A stretch of 64,000 bases of DNA from JAOSJL01 sp963704035 (lineage in GTDB: Bacteria > Actinomycetota > Acidimicrobiia > IMCC26256 > JAOSJL01), in contig CAVPGR010000004.1 in the NCBI GenBank assembly GCA_963704035.1, forward strand, positions 1,674,001 to 1,738,000, given 5' to 3'. The position numbers were made by a program, and so were the translations under genes. Each line of letters starts with the position of its first letter. Positions within the stretch are counted from its first letter, which is position 1. Positions 1 to 8,629 of this stretch are shown here, one piece after another. The notes under the pieces were generated by a model. That model was given only the letters and a program-made list of their open reading frames with translations, was not told the origin of the DNA and did no database searches.

Positions 1-1
1 G

Positions 2-214
2 GAGTGGTGCCGGAAGATGCTCCAGCACAGCCCACTGTCGCTTCGGATGTTGAAGGCGTCACTGAACGCCGCCGACGACGGTCTCGCCGGGATCCAGCAA
101 CTGGCGGGTGACTCGACGCTGCTCTACTACATGACCGAAGAGGCCCAGGAAGGCCGCGACGCCTACGTGAACAAGCGCACTCCCGACTTCGACCGGTTCC
201 CGAAAAGACCGTGA
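2..214 (+). CDS. menB: 1,4-dihydroxy-2-naphthoyl-CoA synthase, C-terminal part
   Basis: This is the last 70 codons of a gene that begins before the window. MenB closes the second ring of the menaquinone head group, converting o-succinylbenzoyl-CoA to DHNA-CoA. The visible tail has the MenB-specific features of the crotonase family: the DGLAGIQQLAGD segment, LLYYMTEEAQEGRDAY, and a PDFDRFP ending typical of the family. The stop TGA (212-214) overlaps the GTG start of menA as GTGA, so the two are probably translationally coupled. The identification is firm although only the end is present; plain enoyl-CoA hydratases lack this tail. Confidence 0.93.
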   Translation, partial: EWCRKMLQHSPLSLRMLKASLNAADDGLAGIQQLAGDSTLLYYMTEEAQEGRDAYVNKRTPDFDRFPKRP

Positions 215-1111
215 CCCCCGCGCCGGCTGTGCCCGTGCCGACCGGCTGGCGGCTGTGGGTCGCCGGCGCCCGACCGCGGACGTTGAGTGCGGCGGTGGCG
301 CCTGTGGTCGTAGGTGGCGCCGCGGCCGCGGGCTCCCCGGACCCTGTCTGGTGGCGCGCTGGCTCTGGCACTGGTGGTCTCTCTGGCGTTGCAGGTGGGC
401 GTCAACTACGCCAACGACTACTCCGACGGTGTGCGGGGGACCGACACCCGCCGCGTCGGCCCGCTGAGACTCACCGCCACCGGAGCTGCTCCGGCTTCGG
501 CGGTTCGCGCCGCGGCGATCACTGCGTTCGGCGTCGCGGCAGTGGCGGGCGGCGTGCTCTGCCTCGTCGTCAGCCCGTGGTTGTTTCTCGTCGGTGGTGC
601 GGCGATTGCTGCGGGTGTGCTCTACACGGGCGGTCCACGCCCGTACGGATATTCCGGGCTCGGTGAGCTGATGGTCCTGGTCTTCTTCGGATACGTGGCG
701 ACGGTCGGCACCACCTACGTCGTGGCCGAGCACCTGAGTGCCGCCGCTTGGTGGGGTGCAACCGGCGTCGGGCTTCTCGCGGCTGCACTTCTCCTCGTCA
801 ACAACATCCGTGACCGGGTGACCGACGCCGCCGTGGGGAAGCGGACGCTCGCGGTGCGGGTCGGTGATCGAACTGCGCGTGTGCTCTACGGCGCGGCGGC
901 CGTCGGAGGTGTCCTGATGGCGGTACCCCTTGCGTGGACCAGCGCATGGGCGCTCGTCGCTCTGGTCGCCGTCGCGCCCGTGGCCATTCTCACGCGTGTC
1001 GTTCTTCGTGCCCGGGAGCCCGCCGCGCTCATTCCGGCGCTCGCAGGCACAGGGCGGATTCAGATTCTGTGGTCCCTACTCGTAGCCGCGGGATTGGTGG
1101 TCGGGTCGTGA
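211..1111 (+). CDS. menA: 1,4-dihydroxy-2-naphthoate polyprenyltransferase (frameshifted)
   Basis: MenA is an integral membrane UbiA-family prenyltransferase that attaches the isoprenoid tail to DHNA. The N-terminus starts at GTG 211 and carries the MenA signature GARPRTLSAAVAPVVVG. The rest (LALQVGVNYANDYSDGVRGTD, then LLVNNIRDRVTDAAVGKRTLAVRVG) lies one frame over. NDYSDG and NIRDRVTD are the two Asp-rich motifs that bind magnesium and prenyl diphosphate. The frame changes near 355-362 (GTGGCGCGCTGG), where one extra base would restore a continuous protein of about 300 residues. All motifs are intact on both sides, so a sequencing error is likelier than a dead gene. The 3' end overlaps menH on the other strand by about 52 bases. 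Confidence 0.9.
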
Positions 1112-1863
1112 CTCGTGTCGACGGCTGTGAGGAAATCGGCGATGAGGCCCGCGGTCAGGCCCGGGCGCTCCAGGTGAACGGCGTGGCCCGCATCGTCCAC
1201 CACCGCGGGAATCACGTGAGCGCCGGTCGCGTCGGACATGGAGCCGGCGAGTACCGCGAACTTCTGGTCGCGTGCTCCTGCGATCAACAGCGTCGGTGGT
1301 GCCAGATCCGCCAAACGGTTCCACACGGGTTCCTGGGAGCCCGCGCCGAGAACGCGGAAGGTCCGCGCGAGCGCCTCGGCGTCGTTGTCGGCGCGTTCGG
1401 CCAGACCCGCGGCGTCAGAAGGCAGCGTGTCGAAGAGCGGCAGGGCGAGCCACGCCTCGAGGAAGGCCTCAGTGCCGATCCGTTCGAGAGTGTCGGCGAG
1501 TTCGGCGTCGGCGTCTCGGCGTCGGGAACGCTCGGCGGGATCGTCGATACCCGGCGACGCTCCGATGAGAACCGCGGCACGCATGAGATCGGGCCGGTCG
1601 AGCGCCAGTCGAAGAACGAGACGCCCGCCCATCGAGTAGCCGACGTAGGCCGCCTCGCCCCCGAGATCGCCGAGCTCGGCCGCTGCTGCTTCGAACGAGG
1701 TCGCCGACTCAGCGGTGCGTTCGCCGTGGCCGGGCAATTCGACGGTTCGCACCTCGAAGGAATCGCTCAGTACATCGGCCACGGGACGCCACGATGCCGC
1801 CGTCTGCGTGAACCCGTGAACCAGTACGACTCGCACCGTCCCATTGTGACCGGCGACTGACAT
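1060..1863 (-). CDS. menH: 2-succinyl-6-hydroxy-2,4-cyclohexadiene-1-carboxylate synthase
   Basis: This is an alpha/beta-hydrolase-fold lyase that eliminates pyruvate from SEPHCHC in menaquinone synthesis. Visible features are the oxyanion region VLVHGFTQT near residue 15, the nucleophile elbow GYSMGGRL, an Asp in AGARDQKF and the catalytic His in DDAGHAVHLE. MenH proteins use Ser-Asp-His with exactly this GYSMGGR elbow. The chosen ATG at 1863 shares CATG (1861-1864) with the opposite-strand ATG of menD, so the two starts overlap head to head. A GTG at 1836 (VRVVLVHGF) is an alternative start that would leave a short gap. Other alpha/beta hydrolases look alike, but the position between menA and menD supports menH. 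Confidence 0.88.
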   Translation of the reverse strand: MSVAGHNGTVRVVLVHGFTQTAASWRPVADVLSDSFEVRTVELPGHGERTAESATSFEAAAAELGDLGGEAAYVGYSMGGRLVLRLALDRPDLMRAAVLIGASPGIDDPAERSRRRDADAELADTLERIGTEAFLEAWLALPLFDTLPSDAAGLAERADNDAEALARTFRVLGAGSQEPVWNRLADLAPPTLLIAGARDQKFAVLAGSMSDATGAHVIPAVVDDAGHAVHLERPGLTAGLIADFLTAVDTSHDPTTNPAATSRDHRI

Positions 1864-3637
1864 GGCTCGCGGGTCTGCTCGAGATGTCACCACGTCCTTC
1901 GCGCGGACGCTCGTCGACGAGTGGGCCCGGGCGGGAGTACGCCACGCCGCGCTCGCCCCCGGCTCGCGGTCCACGCCGCTCGCCCTGGCGCTCGCCGTCG
2001 ACGACCGCGTCGAGCTCGCCGTGTTCCTCGACGAGCGTTCCGCGGCGTTCTATGCACTCGGCTGTTCACGAGGCGGAGACGCTCCGGCGGTCGTCCTGTC
2101 GACCTCGGGCACCGCGGCGGTGAACTTCCACCCCGCTGTTGTCGAGGCGCATCACAGCCGCGTGCCGATGATCGTCTGCACGGCGGACCGACCACCCGAG
2201 CTGCGCGACGTCGGTGCCGGTCAGACGATCGATCAGACCCATCTCTTCGGGCGCTCGGTTCGCTGGTTCTCCGACCCCGGCCCACCTGCAGACACGCAGG
2301 GAGCGGGAGAACAGTGGCGGTCGTTCGCGGCGCGGGCGTTCGGCGAGGCGACGGGCGTCGTGCCGGGTCCGGTGCATCTCAACCTCCCGTTCCGTGAACC
2401 GCTGGTCCCCACAGGTTCCCCGTTGATCGAGGTACCCGGCCGTCCCGACGGTCGACCCTGGACGACCGCCGACACGGGAGTCGCCCACGGCGGCTCAGCG
2501 GTGGATGCCCTGCAGGAAACCCTCGGTGGGGCCTCGCGGGGCGTCATCGTGGCGGGGTGGGGATCCGGCGTCGCTCCGGCCACCCTGGAAGCGTTCGCGG
2601 GCGTCGTCGGCTGGCCCGTGCTCGCCGATCCGATCTCGGGTCTGCGCAGCGGTCCTCATGCGGTCAGCACCTACGACACACTTCTGCGCAGCGACGCGCT
2701 CGCCACGACGCTCGCCCCCGACGTCGTCCTCCAACTCGGGTCGGTTCCCACGTCCAAGGTCGTGGGGCCGTGGATGGACCGTGCGCCTATGCGCGTGCTT
2801 CTCGGCCCGTCCGGGAGTTGGCCCGATCCCGGGCACTCCGCACACGCCGTCCATCTCGGGGACGCCGACGGGTTGCTCGCCCGTCTGACGACGTCACTCG
2901 CGGGAGCCGTGGCCCCCGACCCCCGGTGGCTCGGCCAGTGGTTGGATGTCGAACGCGACGCCCGAGAGGTACTCGACGCCGCTCTCGACGGACAACCCAC
3001 CGGCGCAGACGGTCTCTTCGACGGCGCCATCTTCGAGGGCCGAATCGCCCGTGACGTCGTCGCCGCGCCACCCGACAGCTCGACACTGGTCGTGGCATCG
3101 AGCATGCCCGTGCGCGACGTCGAGGCGTTCGCGGTGCCCCGCCACGGCCTGCGGGTGATCGCGAACCGCGGAGCGAACGGCATCGACGGGTTCGTGTCGA
3201 CAGCTCTCGGCGTGGCGGCAGCAACCGAGGCTCCGACCGTGGCGTTGCTCGGTGACCTGTGCCTTCTGCACGACTCCAATGGTCTTCTTCACGCAGCAAC
3301 GCGCGATGTCGACCTCGCGCTCGTCGTCGTCGACAACGACGGCGGCGGGATCTTCTCGTTCCTTCCCCAAGCCGATCTTCCTCAGGCTGTCGAGGCGCGG
3401 CACTTCGAGAACCTGTTCGGTACGCCACACGGGATCGACCTGGCCTGCCTGGCGGAGCTGCACGGCATTCCGGCCGAGCGGGTGCAGTCGGCTGACGCGT
3501 TGGCTCCGGCTCTGACCGAGGCCGTCGAATCCGGTGGGGTTCGCATGCTCATCGTTTCGACCGACCGGTCCACGAACGTCGCGATGCACGAGCACGTCAG
3601 GGACGTGGTTCTCGAGGCTCTATTCCGAGAGCGGTGA
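1862..3637 (+). CDS. menD: 2-succinyl-5-enolpyruvyl-6-hydroxy-3-cyclohexene-1-carboxylate synthase
   Basis: MenD is a thiamine-diphosphate enzyme that joins isochorismate and 2-oxoglutarate, the first committed step to menaquinone. At 591 residues it has full family length. The N-terminal Pyr domain has APGSRSTPLALAL and the catalytic Glu region FLDERSAAFYALG; TSGTAAVNFHPAVVEA and TADRPPELRDVGAGQTIDQ follow. The C-terminal PP domain has NRGANGIDG and LLGDLCLLHDSNGL, ending in the ThDP/Mg motif VVVDNDGGGIFSFLPQ. The ATG start at 1862 overlaps the menH start on the other strand. The 3' end overlaps menF tail-to-tail by about 41 bases. No clear Shine-Dalgarno sequence is seen upstream. Confidence 0.95.
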   Translation: MARGSARDVTTSFARTLVDEWARAGVRHAALAPGSRSTPLALALAVDDRVELAVFLDERSAAFYALGCSRGGDAPAVVLSTSGTAAVNFHPAVVEAHHSRVPMIVCTADRPPELRDVGAGQTIDQTHLFGRSVRWFSDPGPPADTQGAGEQWRSFAARAFGEATGVVPGPVHLNLPFREPLVPTGSPLIEVPGRPDGRPWTTADTGVAHGGSAVDALQETLGGASRGVIVAGWGSGVAPATLEAFAGVVGWPVLADPISGLRSGPHAVSTYDTLLRSDALATTLAPDVVLQLGSVPTSKVVGPWMDRAPMRVLLGPSGSWPDPGHSAHAVHLGDADGLLARLTTSLAGAVAPDPRWLGQWLDVERDAREVLDAALDGQPTGADGLFDGAIFEGRIARDVVAAPPDSSTLVVASSMPVRDVEAFAVPRHGLRVIANRGANGIDGFVSTALGVAAATEAPTVALLGDLCLLHDSNGLLHAATRDVDLALVVVDNDGGGIFSFLPQADLPQAVEARHFENLFGTPHGIDLACLAELHGIPAERVQSADALAPALTEAVESGGVRMLIVSTDRSTNVAMHEHVRDVVLEALFRER

Positions 3638-4880
3638 GCATCGGCCGGAGCTTCGCCTCGGTTTCGTCCCATTCACGGTCGGGATCCGATCCGCTGACGA
3701 TCCCGGCACCCGCATACAGACGCACCGTCCGTCCCTCGACGCTGCCGCAACGCAGCGCCACCGCCCACTCGCCGTCCCCGCGTGCGTTCACCCATCCCAC
3801 CGGACCCGCGTAGGGTCCTCGGTCGAAAGGCTCGAGGACGTCGATCAACGCCACGGCACGGTCACGCGGTGTCCCTCCCACCGCCGGCGTCGGATGCAGG
3901 GCACGCGCCAGTCCGAGTGCGGAGGGAGCGTCATCGTCGAGGACACCTGTCACGCGGGTCGCCAGGTGCGCCACCGACGGAAGCCGTACCAGATCAGGGG
4001 ACGTCGGGACATCGAGTTCGGTCGTGTGGGCCTCCAACGCGTCGGCCACCGCTTCCACGACGACACGGTGTTCGTCACGGTCCTTGCCTGAGCGCGTGAG
4101 CGTGTCGAGACGCTCAGACGTCGTGGCGTCATCGGTCGAGACCGCGACGGAACCCGCCATCGGCTGGGAGGACACGTTCCCGCCCTCACGGCGCACGAGG
4201 AGCTCCGGAGAGGCGCCCACGAAACCCTGCGCGGCGAACACGAACGTGCCCGCGGCATCGTCCACCAGTTGTCGGACGATGTCGCCCGGCAGTGGGGTGT
4301 CCGCCAGCGTGACGGTCACTTCGCGCGCCAGTACGACCTTGGCGAGCTCGCCGCGTCGGATCTGCGTGAGCGCGGCTTGAACCATGCCGCGCCAGCCATC
4401 CCGGTCCGGCGACGACGAGATCCCTCGAACCTCCGGTCGACGCTGCCCGGTATCCGTGTGCGGCGACGTGACACGGTGATCCGGAGTGTGGTTTCGGCCA
4501 GACGCCCCGATCGTCGTGTGCCACCAGGTTCCCTCGGCGTGCCCGATGACGGACGCCGGCACCCGCAGGACAGCGTCGTCACCGCCCGCGAACGGCAGGG
4601 CGCCACAGGCGATCACCCCCGTTGCCCACATTCCGAGAGGATCGTCGACCTCGACGGCGTTCAGGAACGCCTCGGCGCCGCCGACCGGGATTTCGGCGGC
4701 CACGCCATGTGCCACGAAACCTCCGCGTGTCGTTAGCCACGCGAAGTCGTCGCCGGAGAGGCCGGACAGCAGTTCGCCGAGAATCGGCGCGTCGTCGATC
4801 GGGCGGGTGACGGCCGACAGGCGCATACGCGGCGCATCTCCGGGTTGGCCGGGGGCAGCGGTCGGGGATGCCTGGCTCAC
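3597..4880 (-). CDS. menF: isochorismate synthase
   Basis: MenF isomerises chorismate to isochorismate, feeding MenD. The C-terminal chorismate-binding domain is clear: ELAKVVLAREVTVTL, GASPELLVRREGGNVSSQPMAG, the SGKDRDEH segment, ALHPTPAVGGTPRD and the final GAGIVSGSDPDREWDETEAK. The Lys in AKVVLAR and the EW..TEAK region fit MenF/EntC enzymes. I chose the GTG at 4880 because it overlaps the menG stop as GTGA (4877-4880), the same arrangement as its upstream neighbours. ATG 4826 (MRLSAV) is the alternative start. The gene is third in a merR-menG-menF transcript and runs convergently into menD. Confidence 0.93.
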   Translation of the reverse strand: MSQASPTAAPGQPGDAPRMRLSAVTRPIDDAPILGELLSGLSGDDFAWLTTRGGFVAHGVAAEIPVGGAEAFLNAVEVDDPLGMWATGVIACGALPFAGGDDAVLRVPASVIGHAEGTWWHTTIGASGRNHTPDHRVTSPHTDTGQRRPEVRGISSSPDRDGWRGMVQAALTQIRRGELAKVVLAREVTVTLADTPLPGDIVRQLVDDAAGTFVFAAQGFVGASPELLVRREGGNVSSQPMAGSVAVSTDDATTSERLDTLTRSGKDRDEHRVVVEAVADALEAHTTELDVPTSPDLVRLPSVAHLATRVTGVLDDDAPSALGLARALHPTPAVGGTPRDRAVALIDVLEPFDRGPYAGPVGWVNARGDGEWAVALRCGSVEGRTVRLYAGAGIVSGSDPDREWDETEAKLRPMLTALGIEPREPRP

Positions 4881-5581
4881 GAGCGGGTTCCGACGAGAAG
4901 CTGGACAGCTCCGAAACCCATGCTGTGGCGTCGCACCTGTTCGAAGCCTGCCGCCTCGAAGCGCGACATGAGAACCTCGCCGCCGGGGAGCGCGTCGGTC
5001 GACGCGGGGAGGTAGTGGTAGGCCGTCGGATCGGACAGCCATCCGCCGATCAGCGGCACGACGCGACCGAAGTAGAAGGCGTGGCCGGCGCGCAGCGCGG
5101 CATTCGTCGGCACGGCTGTCTCCAGGACCACGGCGCGGCCCCCCACACGGAGGGCGCGGTGGGTTTCGTCGAAGAATGTTCGAACATCGGCAAAGTTCCG
5201 CAGTCCGAAGCCACAGACGACACCGTCGACCGCGCCGGTCGATACAGGGAGTGCGAGAGCGTCTGCCCGGACGAGCGGTGCGCTCGTCCGGGCAACGTTC
5301 AGCATTCCGGTCGAGAAGTCGATCCCGACGGGACGGTGGTGGTGGTTGTCGAGTGCTCGACAGAGGTCTCCCGTCCCGCAGGCGATATCGAGCACGAGCG
5401 ACCCCGCAGGGAGATCCAGTGCCGCCACCGTGGAGCGCCGCCAGCGTTCGTCCTGACCACCTGTCATGACCCTGTTGACCAGGTCGTAACGCGGGGCGAT
5501 CCGGTCGAACATCTCCTCGACGACGGCGGCCTTCTCGTCGGTTGTCGGGAGCGCAGCATCCCGGGAAGCAGAAGGCGTCAC
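4877..5581 (-). CDS. menG: demethylmenaquinone methyltransferase
   Basis: This is a UbiE/MenG-family SAM-dependent C-methyltransferase for the last step of menaquinone synthesis. At 234 residues it has the normal family length. The family N-terminus MFDRIAPRYDLVNRVMTGGQDERWRR is present (residues 24-49), followed by SAM motif I LDIACGTGDLCRAL, the GIDFSTGMLNVAR region, and the UbiE signature CGFGLRNFAD. YHYLPASTD near the C-terminus is also typical. The start is GTG 5581, overlapping the stop of the upstream merR gene as GTGA (5578-5581). The stop overlaps the menF start in the same way. Confidence 0.94.
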   Translation of the reverse strand: MTPSASRDAALPTTDEKAAVVEEMFDRIAPRYDLVNRVMTGGQDERWRRSTVAALDLPAGSLVLDIACGTGDLCRALDNHHHRPVGIDFSTGMLNVARTSAPLVRADALALPVSTGAVDGVVCGFGLRNFADVRTFFDETHRALRVGGRAVVLETAVPTNAALRAGHAFYFGRVVPLIGGWLSDPTAYHYLPASTDALPGGEVLMSRFEAAGFEQVRRHSMGFGAVQLLVGTRS

Positions 5582-6363
5582 GAGATGTCGAGTCGCACGG
5601 TCTCGGCGTCGGCCGCAGCGAGTTCGGCCGGTTCTCCGACAGCTGCGAGGTGCTCCTGTGCCACTTGGAGGAGCACACGCCGAAAGTGGTGTTCCACGAG
5701 CGCCGTCACCGAGGGAAGGAGAACTCGGAAAGCGTCCACCAGACGTTCGGCCCGCTCGTCGTCGCTCAGATCTGCATCGCGCAGTGGCTCCCGCACGTGC
5801 TCGTCGAAGAGCGCCACCGCTTCCTCGGCGACACCGTGCACCGACTCGTGGTAGCGGCGGGCGAGCGTCAGGAGCTCCGGGAGCGGGAGTCCGGTTTCGA
5901 GCAGCCGCAGACCGCCGCGCACGATGTCGACGTCGGCGGCGGTGAAGGTCGGCTGTCCCTCCGACAGTCTGGGGACCAGGAGGCCTTCGCGCACGACCGC
6001 CTCCACGATGGCAGGCGGTACGCCCGCGCGTTCCGAGAGAGCGGCGGCACTGAGGGGTTCGTCTCCCGATGCGGCGTCCTCGGCCTGGGCGACGGCGGCG
6101 GCGAGGGGGACGTCGGCGGCGTCGATCTCTCCGTCGAGGATGCGACCGATGACCGCCAGGGGAAAGCCCTCGCCCTGGAGTTCTCGGATGCGCCCGAGCC
6201 GCGTGAGGTGGCCGGGGCCGTACCAGGCGATGCGTCCTTCACGGCGTGGCGGTGGAAGGAGCCGGCGCTTCTGGTAGAAGCGGACGGTGTCGACCGAGAC
6301 GTCGCCGCGGCGGGCGAGCTCCTCGACCCTCCAACCTTCGGTCTCTCCCGACGTCATGAGCAA
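5578..6363 (-). CDS. MerR-family transcriptional regulator
   Basis: The N-terminal winged helix-turn-helix is of MerR type: WRVEELARRGDVSVDTVRFYQ (residues 11-31), then the wing with RRLLPPPRREGRIAWYG and HLTRLGRIRELQGEGFPLAVIG. The roughly 180-residue C-terminal part has no cysteine and no metal-binding motif that I can see. It is mostly helical with a conserved-looking HESVHGVAEEAVALFDEHVREPL stretch (written here only as a helix). It leads the operon merR-menG-menF with 4-base overlaps, so it probably responds to a signal tied to respiration or quinone demand and may regulate its own transcript. The ligand is unknown. Confidence 0.85.
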   Translation of the reverse strand: MLMTSGETEGWRVEELARRGDVSVDTVRFYQKRRLLPPPRREGRIAWYGPGHLTRLGRIRELQGEGFPLAVIGRILDGEIDAADVPLAAAVAQAEDAASGDEPLSAAALSERAGVPPAIVEAVVREGLLVPRLSEGQPTFTAADVDIVRGGLRLLETGLPLPELLTLARRYHESVHGVAEEAVALFDEHVREPLRDADLSDDERAERLVDAFRVLLPSVTALVEHHFRRVLLQVAQEHLAAVGEPAELAAADAETVRLDIS

Positions 6364-6416
6364 CGATTCTAGGAGCAGTTACTCCCGATGTCGGCTCCGG
6401 ACGTGTGCCGGGGGAC

Positions 6417-7200
6417 TCAGGTGCTGGTCCAACGGGGTGGACGCTTCTCGGCGAACGCACGAGGTCCCTCCCGAGCGTCATCGTGCGTGAAGACCTCGCG
6501 TGCGAGCTCGGCCTGGAGGTCCCACGCCGCGGACTCGTCGAGATCGGCGGACTCGCGGATGATGCGGCGCGAGGTGCGGACCGCCAACGGGGCGTTCTCT
6601 GCGATCCGTTCGGCCAGACCGAGCGCCTCGTCCACGACCGATCCCGGGTCGACGACCCGGTTGACGAGCCCTAGTTCCCGGGCCCGCTCGGCGTCGATGG
6701 TGTCGCCGGTCATGGCGAGCTCCAGCGCGACGGCACGAGGTATCCGGCGGGGGAGGCGGATCAGCCCGCCGGCCACGGCCATGAGCCCGCGGCGGACCTC
6801 GGGGATGCCGAAACGGGCGTGCATCCGATGCCACGCAGAGGTCGCACGCGAGCACCAGCTCGAAGCCGCCGGCCAGCGCCGCCCCGTTCACCGCGGCGAT
6901 CACCGGCTTCCGGAAGTCGCGCGTGGTGAGGCTGCCGAATCCGTGCTCGGGGTGACTGGAACCGTGGGCCTTGCCGGTCGCGGCCGCCTTCAGGTCCATG
7001 CCGGCACAGAACACCTCACCGGCACCCGTGAGAACCACCGCTCGAACGTCGCCGTCGGCCGCCAGCGAGTCGAGGACCGTCGTCATGGCATCGGTGATGG
7101 CCGAGTTCACCGCGTTGCGCGCCTCGGGCCGGTTCAGTGTGACGAGAGCCGTCGATCCCCTGCGTTCCTCGAGCACCACGGGTGGCTGCGTGTCGTCCAT
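6417..7200 (-). CDS. enoyl-CoA hydratase/isomerase family protein (frameshifted)
   Basis: This crotonase-fold protein probably acts in fatty-acid or related acyl-CoA breakdown. The start ATG 7200 gives MDDTQPPVVLEERRG. The oxyanion-hole motif CAGMDLKA lies near residue 65 and the second one, NGAALAGGFELVLACD, near 100. After CVASDA the frame changes near 6822-6832. The second part continues ARFGIPEVRRGLMAVAGG and LGLVNRVV and ends ARAFAEKRPPRWTST. One missing base restores a family-length protein of about 260 residues. In the second motif the usual catalytic Glu pair cannot be assigned with certainty, so hydratase versus isomerase is open. Confidence 0.86.
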
Positions 7201-7210
7201 CCCACCGACG

Positions 7211-8527
7211 CTACCGGAGGTCGTCCGACGCCGCGGTGGGTCCCGGGTCCGCATCCACGTCCGCATCCGCATCCGCCGGTCCGGCGTCCGAAGTTTCGTA
7301 TCCGGACGGTCGGTCGAGAGCGTCGAGCAGGGCCCGGCGCCGACTGATCATGACGAGAAAGCCGAGATAGATCACGGCGGCACCCGCCACGGTGGGCCGG
7401 AGGCCGATCCGGTCACCGATGGTTCCCTGGACGAGCGAACCAAGGGGGAACAGCCCGCCGAGAATCATCATCAGTACGCTCATCACGCGTCCGCGCATCT
7501 CGTCGGGCGCGCGCAGCTGACCGATGGTCGTGAAGCTCGAAAGGGCCCCCAGATACACGGCTCCGACCACGAAGATGGCGACCACGGCCATCGCGAGTGT
7601 CGGCGCGAGCGCGTACGCGATCAGTGCGGGCGAAAGGAGCCACACCGCGCACAGGAGTGTCCGTCGAGAACCGAGCCGAGCCTGGATCGATCCGAACATC
7701 ACGCCGGTGAGCACGGCACCGACTCCCTGCGCGGTGACCAGGGCCGCGGTGCCACCGGCACCCGAGTCGAAGACCTTGATCGCCATCGCGGGGATCAACC
7801 CGATGAACGGGGCTGCCAGGAACATGGTGGCGCACATGTAGACGACCACACCTCGGATTCCCGGTTCATCCCTCACGAAGCGAAATCCCGCGACGATCGA
7901 GTTCCTGATGTTCGTGAGCACCCGCTTCTGTCGGGCCAACGGTAGGATCGCCAGAACCGTGATGACAGCGGCGTAGCTGGCGGCGTTGATTCCGAAGGCC
8001 CAGCCGAAACCGCCGAGCTTGATTGCCACACCGGCCAGCGCCGGCCCGATGACGCGACCGAGATTCCACTGGGCCGACGAGAGTGCCACGGCGCCGGGGA
8101 GGTCGTCGCGGGGAACCAGTTCGGGGAGGATCGCCTGGTAGGCGGGGAAGCCCAGCGCGCTGACGCAACCCGCCGCGAACACGATCAGCGTCACGGCACC
8201 CGGTGACGGCGTTCCGCCGATCGCCAACAGCGTGAGAAGCACCGCCAAGACACACTGCACGCTCATCGTCACGAGCAGGAGTGCCCGACGGTGGTAGCGA
8301 TCGGCGAGGGCACCCCCCAGTGGGCTCAGGAAGGCATTCGGGGCGAATGCCGCTACGGCCACCAGACCCGTCCATCCTGCCTGGTTCGTGGTTTCGGTGA
8401 CGAGAACGCCGACGGCGACGGCCTCCATCCATCGGCCGATGTTGGACACGAAGGCACCCGACCACAACAGGGCGAAAGGCCGGTGTCGGAAGGCACCCAG
8501 GGATCGGGGCAGAGGCACTCCGGGCAC
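7211..8527 (-). CDS. MFS transporter
   Basis: This major facilitator protein has about 438 residues and some 11-12 hydrophobic segments. It has the N-terminal ALLWSGAFVSNIGRWME typical of the EntS-like MFS_3 group of drug and siderophore exporters, the loop motif GGALADRYHRRALLL between helices 2 and 3, and a second copy-like motif DEMRGRVMSV between helices 10 and 11. The substrate is unknown. The cytoplasmic C-terminus ends in a short Asp-Ala repeat (DADADVDADPGP) encoded by an imperfect GCATCC/GCATCCACGTCC repeat at 7247-7277, a possible slippage site. It stands alone, back to back with the sensor kinase at 8630. Confidence 0.85.
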   Translation of the reverse strand: MPGVPLPRSLGAFRHRPFALLWSGAFVSNIGRWMEAVAVGVLVTETTNQAGWTGLVAVAAFAPNAFLSPLGGALADRYHRRALLLVTMSVQCVLAVLLTLLAIGGTPSPGAVTLIVFAAGCVSALGFPAYQAILPELVPRDDLPGAVALSSAQWNLGRVIGPALAGVAIKLGGFGWAFGINAASYAAVITVLAILPLARQKRVLTNIRNSIVAGFRFVRDEPGIRGVVVYMCATMFLAAPFIGLIPAMAIKVFDSGAGGTAALVTAQGVGAVLTGVMFGSIQARLGSRRTLLCAVWLLSPALIAYALAPTLAMAVVAIFVVGAVYLGALSSFTTIGQLRAPDEMRGRVMSVLMMILGGLFPLGSLVQGTIGDRIGLRPTVAGAAVIYLGFLVMISRRRALLDALDRPSGYETSDAGPADADADVDADPGPTAASDDLR

Positions 8528-8629
8528 GCTACCGGTGTTGCCTGCGCTCGGATGTCCCCACTGTCGAGCCTACGATTGAGCCCTTGTTGTTCTCATCGAC
8601 ACCGGAGAACGGTCGATGGAAATGGTGGC

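Noticed and set aside
4881..5678. Long N-terminal extension of menF
   Set aside because: The open frame is the shadow of menG (Arg/Pro/Gly-rich); the GTGA overlap at 4877-4880 gives a natural start.
8291..8629. N-terminal extension of the CHASE-like kinase
   Set aside because: It would run through the antisense of the MFS gene and has shadow-like composition; GTG 8630 before the first membrane helix is a better start.
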